Below, in pieces: positions 63,525 to 64,000 of a DNA stretch of 64,000 nucleotides. How positions within the stretch are numbered: position 1 is the stretch's first letter; each line of letters begins with the position of its first letter. Where the stretch lies: the NCBI GenBank assembly GCA_022008415.1, contig JAIRBC010000001.1, positions 248,001 to 312,000 on the forward strand. Direction: 5' to 3'. The translations under genes and the position numbers were made by a program. The notes under the pieces were generated by a model. It was not told the DNA's origin and searched no databases. It worked only from the letters and a program-made list of their open reading frames with translations. This DNA comes from Cerina litoralis. GTDB lineage: Bacteria > Bacteroidota > Bacteroidia > Flavobacteriales > Flavobacteriaceae.

Positions 63525-64000
63525 ATGACATATCTGAACCGAAGAAAATTCATAAAACTATCCGCTAGCGCTGGCTTGGCGACCACCTTATGGCCCCCCT
63601 TGGTTCAAAAAGCCTTGGCCGTAGAGGCCCACAATGCCACCCGTTCCATACGGGATGTGGAACATATCGTCATCCTGATGCAGGAAAACCGGTCCTTTGA
63701 TCATTATTTTGGAACTATGAAAGGGGTACGGGGATTTGGAGATCGTTTCCCGATTCCTTTGGAGAATGGCCGGCGCGCCTTCTATCAATCGGACGGGCAA
63801 AAGATCGTTCCGCCTTATCGCGCCGATCGTAAGACCTCCAATGCGGCATTGATCAAGGGCACCCCCCACGATTTTGCCGATACCCAGGCCGCCTGGAACC
63901 AGGGCAAGTACGGTTTTTGGCCCTTGTATAAAACACCGTTTTCCATGGCCTATTATACCCGGGAGGAGATTCCTTTTCAATACGCCCTTGCCGAAGCTTT
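63525..64000 (+). CDS. Phospholipase C / acid phosphatase-type phosphoesterase, Tat-exported (5' part)
   Basis: The first 158 codons are present; the frame runs off the right edge. The N-terminus is a textbook Tat signal (NRRKFIKLSASAG). The bacterial phospholipase C family opening follows: IRDVEHIVILMQENRSFDHYFGTMKGVRGFGDR (about residues 46-78), whose Glu-Asn residues bind the catalytic metal. Then GTPHDFADTQAAWNQGKYGFW contains the His-Asp of the next motif. Family enzymes cleave phosphatidylcholine or sphingomyelin in the periplasm or outside and help release phosphate. Confidence 0.88.
   Translation, partial: MTYLNRRKFIKLSASAGLATTLWPPLVQKALAVEAHNATRSIRDVEHIVILMQENRSFDHYFGTMKGVRGFGDRFPIPLENGRRAFYQSDGQKIVPPYRADRKTSNAALIKGTPHDFADTQAAWNQGKYGFWPLYKTPFSMAYYTREEIPFQYALAEA

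Noticed and set aside
63588-63980. Minus-strand open frame of 130 codons at the right edge
   Set aside because: It is the shadow of the phospholipase C gene, whose Tat signal and family motifs are on the plus strand.

Overview
The window looks like chromosome of a marine-type flavobacterium (Bacteroidota, probably Flavobacteriaceae). The evidence is the gene order purN / acpP-fabF-rnc-IPExxxVDY-pyk, a complete MoxR-DUF58-BatABCDE aerotolerance locus, an OmpA protein with thrombospondin type-3 repeats, Bacteroidota promoter signatures (TTG about 19-22 bases before TAnnTTTG) and weak or absent Shine-Dalgarno sequences. No phage, insertion sequence, CRISPR array or plasmid gene was seen.

Bases 1-14,216 are a plus-strand accessory catabolic region that is visibly GC-richer than the housekeeping part. 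It holds the 3' end of a cytochrome-c-type protein, a CBM9-like protein, a lactonase-fold protein, two RidA proteins, three SelA/DgaE-like PLP enzymes, a PQQ-type sugar dehydrogenase fused to cytochrome c, an SMP-30/gluconolactonase lipoprotein, two EF_0837-type amidohydrolases and an RraA-type protein. Every one with an intact 5' end carries a Sec, lipoprotein or Tat-like export signal. Together they read as a possible extracytoplasmic oxidative pathway: sugar dehydrogenation, lactone opening, deacylation, ammonia elimination, imine/enamine hydrolysis and aldol cleavage. An amino-sugar acid such as N-acetylglucosaminate is my best guess for the substrate. This is the main candidate for an undescribed system.

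Bases 14,284-23,130 (minus) encode AddB- and AddA-like helicase-nucleases flanking OmpA and kbl. SodA follows on the plus strand. Bases 24,044-24,534 hold three tandem minus-strand units. Each has a promoter-like box at a fixed 5-base distance, a 39-base nearly invariant block and a terminator hairpin whose sequence differs while the pairing is kept. I read them as three paralogous small RNAs, the second main finding.

Bases 24,649-36,455 are core genes: a long PurF-like enzyme, a PfkB kinase, a small conserved protein, rnhA, purN, acpP, fabF, rnc, an IPExxxVDY protein, pyk, dinB, a Rossmann-fold protein and a CYTH protein. A large zinc metalloprotease follows at 36,875. Then comes an RND efflux operon led by a GbsR/MarR-like regulator with a palindromic operator inside its own promoter, then pheS, then a SulP transporter with a beta-carbonic anhydrase.

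Bases 50,156-59,664 (minus) are the Bat locus. The end of the window holds an SDR, a decayed four-helix-bundle (S23-type) gene between inverted repeats, an AlbA_2-type protein, a second SMP-30-like lipoprotein, tRNA-Lys(CTT) and the 5' part of a Tat-exported phospholipase C. Several intergenic gaps carry degenerate short-word inverted repeats of one general style.
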